DNA of 64,000 nucleotides from assembly GCA_963966185.1 (NCBI GenBank), contig CAWZYM010000280.1:574501-638500 (forward strand), given 5' to 3'. Shown here in pieces: positions 58,897 through 64,000 of the stretch (within the stretch, counting starts at the first letter, position 1; every line of letters starts with the position of its first letter). The position numbers were made by a program, and so were the translations under genes. The notes beneath the pieces were generated by a model. The model searched no databases, was not told the origin of the DNA, and saw only the letters and a list, made by a program, of their open reading frames with translations. Origin of the DNA: Rhabditoides inermis. Lineage: Eukaryota; Nematoda; Chromadorea; Rhabditida; Rhabditidae.

Positions 58897-61251
58897 TTAT
58901 ACACAATGTATCTCTAGTGGTATTAGCGCATTTATAGGTCTATCAATTAGGCCGTTTTTGGTCTTTAGAGTTACTGAGCGGCACTTTCCGTCGCTACTCA
59001 TGTGTATTTTTATTATTTTGGCTAATGGCCATTCGTATCTGCTGGTCTCACGATCTGTAATAAACACGATTTCTCCTACTTTAGGGAGTTTTATTGCACT
59101 GGACTGTCTGTACGCTATGTTCTTTTTATGCTGCTCACGGAGACCTTTAAGGTAGTCGTTCGACCATAGATCTCAGAATTTGTCTCTGCACTGCTGTGCT
59201 AGCGCTGTGTTCTTGAGTATCATTTTGTGAATTTTGTCTTGATGTTGAATAGGGTCATAGTCTGGGTCGTCTGGGTCTTCTGCGTCCAGTCTAAAGAGAA
59301 TTGGTTCGATAAGGGGATGAATGACGTCTATGGGTCTTATTGCTCTCCACTCGTTTATGTCGGTCGGCGAATAGGTGATTGGTCTGCAATTTACTATTCC
59401 TTCCGATTCTACCAGTATTGTCTTAACTTCTTTCTCGGACATTATCTGTCCTCGTGTTAGTCTTGCAAACACCGATTTACAGGACCCTACTAGTCTTTCA
59501 TAAACTCCCGCCATCCAAGGGGAGAGTGGGGTGATAAATTTCCATTTAATAGCGTTATCTGTCTCGTCTTTGTTGAGTATTTTTGAGGCTAGTTCAAATT
59601 GAGCCGCGTTGTCTGAAAGTATCGACTCTGGTTTGCCTCGTCTTGCACAGAATTGACGCAATGAATGTAAAAGATCAATAGTAGAGAGGGAGAGTACTGG
59701 GTCTATGTGCACTAATCGAGTGGTCAAGCATGTGTATAGTATTCCCCATATCTTGCCCTTTTCTCTGGTCGGGATAGGTCCAAAGTAGTCTATCCCTACA
59801 TGGCTGAATGGTTTTATTTTACTCTGAACTCTTGAGCTGGGTAGGTGAGGCGAGTCTGGATACGGAAATGTCCTTCCCTTGTGTCTTTTGCATATAACGC
59901 ACTTACTGATAATTGATTTACACAATGCTCGTAATCTCGGTATCCAATATCTTTCCCTTAGAGTGGACATTGTTTGATTTGCGCTCATGTGACCGCATTT
60001 TCTATGGGCGTCTAACACCAGCAATTTAGCCAAGTGTGATTTTGGAGCGATCAGTATGGGTTGTCTGGCTGAAAGTGTCAGATCGGAGTTTTTTAGTCTG
60101 CCTACACATCTATATAAACCGTCTATTTTTTGTGGATTCAGGTCTTTGTAAACAGTCTTATATTCTGATTCCTTGATCTCTCGCTGTTGATGAACCTTCA
60201 AAAGAAAGTTAATTGTCTGATGCCAAGTGTTGTCTATTGACTGGTCTATCATTGTCGTCTGTATTGTAATTCCTCGATTTTTTAATCTTTTAAGGGTGTT
60301 TGAAATAAATCTGATTACTCCGTGTCTCGACTCAATGTATTTTTTCAGGGTACCGTGTCGCTCCACTCGTTCTTCTCCGCTGGATGAGATCGTTGTGACG
60401 ATCGCGGGATCTGATGTGGAGGGGGGAGCTTCCTGCCTCTCTCCTTCTTCCGCTGGGAAGATGTAGATTGGAGGGACAACGTCAACAACGGTTTGTCTCA
60501 ACGTGTCTGGTCCTTGCCACCACAATTTGTTTGTTTTTATACATTCACCGTTCTCACCTCTCGAAACTATGTCTGCGGGATTTTCGTCAGATTTCACATA
60601 GGATAAGGTGGTGTCCACTTCGTAGACTGTCTTTATGTTGTGAACTAACTGTTTAATTTCCTTGACCCGGTTTGACGTGAATATGTCTCGTTTCTCGTTG
60701 TTAGATTTAGATATCCAGCTGATTGCGTTCGTATTGTCGCAGAATAGGTGTAGTCTATTGAATCTGATAGTCTTGCTCATTTCTTGTAGTACGAATTGGC
60801 TCACTCTCACAGCAGTGACGACACCTAGCAATTCTAGTTTGTGTATATTGAGTTTATTCTTCAACGGTGCTAGTCTTTGTTTCGCATATATCAGGTGTAA
60901 ATGTATTTCTCCCGATCTCATTATCTCTCGTATGTACGCGCAAGCTCCATATGCTTCTAAAGAAGCGTCGGAAAAAGTGCACAATTCAAACTGACTGTCT
61001 CTTGATTGTATAGTGCGTCTTGGTAAAGATAGAGTCACTTCTGCTTGTTTTGCTAAATTGGTCCACTCAGTCTGTTTTTCTCTGGATATGACGTCATCCC
61101 ACTTATAGTGATCCGACCACAAGTCTTGTTGAAATCGTTTGCACTTGATTAACGTCGGACACAACAAACCTAACGGGTCAAAGTTTGCCGCGATGGCTGA
61201 GGCTATCGATCTCTTTGTTATTGGCTCTTTTGTATTTATCGTGTGTCCCAA
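58897..61251 (-). pseudogene. BEL/Pao pol, RNase H and integrase part
   Basis: The open frame 59173-61251 encodes the Pao-type RNase H region (FDPLGLLCP, CTFSDASLEAYGACAY, FCDNTNAISWI), the integrase zinc domain (HRKCGHMSANQTMSTL, then CVICKRHKG) and the integrase core with its D, D and E in GIDYFGP, LSDNAAQF and WMAGVYERLVG. An in-frame TGA at 59173-59175 interrupts the C-terminal domain, which then continues in the same frame to a stop at 58897. The 5' side is shifted in frame from the upstream part near 61236-61251. The element is therefore damaged as assembled. Confidence 0.9.
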
Positions 61252-63095
61252 CGCAAACCTAGTAGTTTCTGGTCTGTATTTTTAGCCTTGTCTACTTCTG
61301 GTATACTTTCATTTACCTCCCCATTGTTTGAAATAAAGTCTCTCAAGTTCATTCGGACGTCTATGAAAGCTGTTTTTGACGCTTTTATGTCTCTAATCGC
61401 CTCTTCCTTATTTTCTGCATGGAGAATGACGTTGTCTACATAGCAGTTTTCCAATAGTTTCTCCCCTATTTCGGGAATAGTTGCAAGTATGAATCGAATA
61501 GACGCGGCTAGTAAGTACGGTGACGAAGACACTCCGAATGGCACGCGACAGAACCTAAGTTCCATGACGTTGTCTAGAGTGGCGGGTTTCGTGATGTCTT
61601 TTACCCATAAGAATCTTGTTGCATCTCTGTCTTGATTTTGTAGGTTTAATTGCAAAAAGGCTTTCTCAATGTCTGCTATTATTAAGAATGCAGGTACTCT
61701 GGCTCTGAGTAATACTCCGCATAAGTGTGGTAAGTATGTAGGCCCTTGATGTAGGACTTCGTTTAGGGATTGTTCGTTTTTGTAGTGGCTCGAAGCGTCA
61801 TAAACGATACGTAATTTTGTAGTCAAACTGTCTAATTTGACTACACATGAGTGAGGAATGTAGTACGTTTTACCCGGGGTGCGTGAATGGGGTACTGGCT
61901 CAATCACGCCCAGGAGAAGTTGCTCTTGTATAATCTTATTATACTCGTCTCGTAGTTTGTGATTTTCATTCATTTTATTTATAAGGTTGTGAAGTCTTTT
62001 TAGAGCAATGCAGTAGTTGTCTGCGAGGGGTTTGTGGTCTTTTTTCCACGGGAAGCGGACATGTATGCCGTGTTCGTCAATATATGTGTTGTTGTTGAAC
62101 TCTTCATCTACCTGTCTGTTCACTTCTTGAATTGAGTCAAATTCGTGAGGACTTGTGATGCCCATACCGTCTAATGACCATTGTTGTTCTAGTCTTTCGT
62201 TGAATGACAAATGCACTTGGTCTGTTTCTAGTCTCGTATTATTCTGTGGATTGTAGATGCCGCACAACGAAGGGCCAAAAATAGTGGGAATGGCTCTTAA
62301 TCCAGAAGGTAAATTGGTAGCTAGATGAGTATCTGTCATAGTAACCATATTATAGTAGTCCATTCCGATCAAAATGTCTGGGGTTACATTCCGGTCGTAA
62401 ACGTCGGTGACGTTTAATCCCTGTTTTTCAAGAGTCACTATGTCTGCATCTTGTAACTCGTGTGTATAAAATTGTTTTGTTATCGAGGGCTGCGTGGAAA
62501 TATTGATTTTCAACGTTTTGTGCTCTCCGATCAATTCTATGGTCGTCTCCCCCGTAGGGACCTGTCTGGATATACCTCCGAATACTACGAATTCTTCTAC
62601 TCTTTCATCTCTTGTTTCGAGGCCAAAACTGTCTGCAAATTGTTGTGTTATGAAGCTTCGATTAGATCCACTGTCTAACATTATGATCACTTCTTTAGTT
62701 TCTCCGGTCTTTTCGTTCCTTACTGTCGTTTTTACAGTCTGCAAGGCCACCTTGGTCTTGACTCTAGGAAGCTTGTCATAAGTAGATGTCCGGGACATCT
62801 CTAAAGAATTAACTGTTGAAATTTCAGTCGTCTGAGGCGTCTTCCGAGGGCGAGCGTCTGTCGGTGCCTCCACCCTCTCTCTCTCTCCGTCTGATATGGT
62901 GGGTAGTTTTCCCGTATTCATTTTCTTTTCCTTTGTCTTTCTTTTGTCTGGCGCAGTGGGGGGCTCAAGATTCGCGAAAACTCTCGCTTTCGTGGTAATA
63001 TGGCGTGTCTTCTCCACTTCCATTCTCTCTGTTTCCTTCGAGAAAGGCAGTGTTCTCAGTGAGATATTCTTCGAAAGACGGTCTCTCATCCGCAT
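61236..63095 (-). CDS. BEL/Pao pol, protease and reverse transcriptase part
   Basis: The frame encodes an aspartic protease (LDSGSNRSFITQQF, Asp at about 141) and a Pao-type reverse transcriptase: KLRIVYDASSH, FLIIADIEKAFLQL (first catalytic Asp), CRVPFGVSSSPYLL and CYVDNVIL in place of the usual YVDD. YVDN occurs, from memory, in some nematode BEL/Pao elements and need not be inactivating. The frame overlaps the Gag frame by about 130 bases at its 5' end and breaks at 61236 where the RNase H frame begins. BEL/Pao elements normally have one gag-pol ORF, so the two frame changes are either indels or, for the first, a frameshift site. Confidence 0.9.
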   Translation of the reverse strand: MRMRDRLSKNISLRTLPFSKETERMEVEKTRHITTKARVFANLEPPTAPDKRKTKEKKMNTGKLPTISDGERERVEAPTDARPRKTPQTTEISTVNSLEMSRTSTYDKLPRVKTKVALQTVKTTVRNEKTGETKEVIIMLDSGSNRSFITQQFADSFGLETRDERVEEFVVFGGISRQVPTGETTIELIGEHKTLKINISTQPSITKQFYTHELQDADIVTLEKQGLNVTDVYDRNVTPDILIGMDYYNMVTMTDTHLATNLPSGLRAIPTIFGPSLCGIYNPQNNTRLETDQVHLSFNERLEQQWSLDGMGITSPHEFDSIQEVNRQVDEEFNNNTYIDEHGIHVRFPWKKDHKPLADNYCIALKRLHNLINKMNENHKLRDEYNKIIQEQLLLGVIEPVPHSRTPGKTYYIPHSCVVKLDSLTTKLRIVYDASSHYKNEQSLNEVLHQGPTYLPHLCGVLLRARVPAFLIIADIEKAFLQLNLQNQDRDATRFLWVKDITKPATLDNVMELRFCRVPFGVSSSPYLLAASIRFILATIPEIGEKLLENCYVDNVILHAENKEEAIRDIKASKTAFIDVRMNLRDFISNNGEVNESIPEVDKAKNTDQKLLGLRWDTR

Positions 63096-63999
63096 ACGTG
63101 ATACCGGTGTTTTCGCTAGATTCGTATGTTATCTCGCACTCAGTTGTCTGCAGCTCCGAGTAGTTCATTCGGTTCTGTGTCTGCGGCGGTGGCGGTCTCA
63201 CGTTGTTTTGACGTGTGTATTGCCACATCGTCTCGTTTTTGCAGTTCCTTGACCTATGATCGTTTTTGTAGCACTTGAAACAACGGTTCTGCTGGTATAG
63301 GGTATAGTGCGCCATGGTCGGCGCGGTCTTTGCCACAGGGCAGTTGTACGAGTTGTGATCCCCTCGATTTTCGAAAATGCACCACGTAGCTGGGTCTTTG
63401 TCATTCAGGGTCAGAGGTCTGTATGAGGGAGGGTTTTGAGAGCTGTTGTTTTGGTGGTGTTTGTTATGTAGCTGTCTGGGATGTTGATACTGTCGTTGAT
63501 GGTGTTGATGGAAAGGGTGTTGGTGAGGGTTGAAGTTTTGTCTCGGATTTGAGTCCCGATATTGAAGTGGCCGCGACGGCGTTGTCTGTGTGTTTGGTGC
63601 AGCGGCATGTCTGGGAGACTGTGGTGCGGTATAGTTGACGATTACTTCATCCCTCTTGGTCTTGTCTGATGTCTTAATGCATCCCGCGATATTCTCCTCC
63701 AGTCTTATCACCTCGTCTATGAAGTTGAGTGTGAGTTCTAGAGAAACTGGAGTGTTTGTCTTTTGCCACTCTATCAGTTTTTTATTTACCTTTCTGCGTA
63801 TTTTGTCTGTGAACTTGCTCAGGACGAAGCCTTGTGCCATTGACACGTAGCCTGGGTCGCAGTTTTGTAGTGTCTGATTACCATGTCTGTCTGCCATACG
63901 CATGGCGCTGTGCACCTTATCAAACGTCTCTCTGCATGAATTAGGAGTGTCTTTCGCCTGTTGAATGCTGTTTAGCATATCCCAAACGCGTTGTTGCAT
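62965..63999 (-). CDS. BEL/Pao gag, C-terminal part (runs off window)
   Basis: Capsid-like helical region (RMADRHGNQTLQNCDPGYVS, then FVLSKFTDKIRRKV), a His/Gln/Pro-rich linker and zinc knuckles (CIFENRGDHNSYNCPV; CFKCYKNDHRSRNC). The open frame reaches the right edge, so the true start is outside. It packages RNA in the virus-like particle by family analogy. Confidence 0.85.
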   Translation of the reverse strand: MQQRVWDMLNSIQQAKDTPNSCRETFDKVHSAMRMADRHGNQTLQNCDPGYVSMAQGFVLSKFTDKIRRKVNKKLIEWQKTNTPVSLELTLNFIDEVIRLEENIAGCIKTSDKTKRDEVIVNYTAPQSPRHAAAPNTQTTPSRPLQYRDSNPRQNFNPHQHPFHQHHQRQYQHPRQLHNKHHQNNSSQNPPSYRPLTLNDKDPATWCIFENRGDHNSYNCPVAKTAPTMAHYTLYQQNRCFKCYKNDHRSRNCKNETMWQYTRQNNVRPPPPQTQNRMNYSELQTTECEITYESSENTGITYADERPSFEEYLTENTAFLEGNRENGSGEDTPYYHESESFRES

Positions 64000-64000
64000 C

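Overview
This is a eukaryotic window, almost certainly from a nematode. The evidence is very short introns (about 31-70 nt in several genes) with GT...AG borders, a seven-transmembrane chemoreceptor of nematode type (16.3-17.0 kb), a P-glycoprotein fragment (27.4-28.3 kb), DLK-type kinase fragments, a Pro/Ala/Gly-rich secreted cuticle-like protein, a Cys-rich secreted gene and a BEL/Pao retroelement. A free-living rhabditid or diplogastrid relative would fit, but I cannot name the species.

Layout. 0-13.7 kb is repeats: three copies of an element ending in the same GC-rich hairpin, then a 4.1-kb tandem duplication carrying three long and one truncated copy of a 5'-truncated non-LTR retrotransposon, joined by 8-bp CT-rich arrays. 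13.8-19.2 kb holds a ~44-bp satellite, a compact TATA-box gene for a cuticle-like protein, a chemoreceptor and dispersed repeats. 19.87-20.67 kb is a pure 8-bp minisatellite. 21-24 kb carries two oppositely oriented pieces of a DLK-like kinase. 24.4-27.1 kb is a nest of inverted-repeat elements with readable target-site duplications. 27.4-28.3 kb is a P-glycoprotein fragment with a 157-bp insertion in an exon. 29-35.1 kb holds exons of a Cys-rich secreted gene whose introns are full of small transposons and a ~740-bp CTTT array.

36-47.6 kb has minisatellites and several coding-like exon clusters that break frame by single bases (one RUVBL-like, others unrecognised), an RTE-like retrotransposon wreck, and a 425-bp exon-intron unit repeated about four times. 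47.9-51.1 kb is an intact 1044-residue gene that looks like a domesticated or mobile RNase-H-fold transposase. 51.4-52.1 kb is a Gly/Arg/Cys-rich plus coiled-coil gene. 55-64 kb is strikingly rich in GTCT/AGAC and holds, all on the minus strand, the gag-pol of a damaged BEL/Pao element (running off the right edge), an intron-containing Cys/His-knuckle gene just 3' of pol, and a second small ORF of the same Cys/His pattern.

The best candidates for something undescribed are the transposase-like gene with its short N-terminal exons, the possibility that the BEL/Pao element and the 3' knuckle genes form one AGAC-rich unit, and the hairpin-ended elements at the left edge. Recurrent one-base frame breaks may be pseudogenes or indel errors in a long-read assembly; sequence alone cannot separate these.
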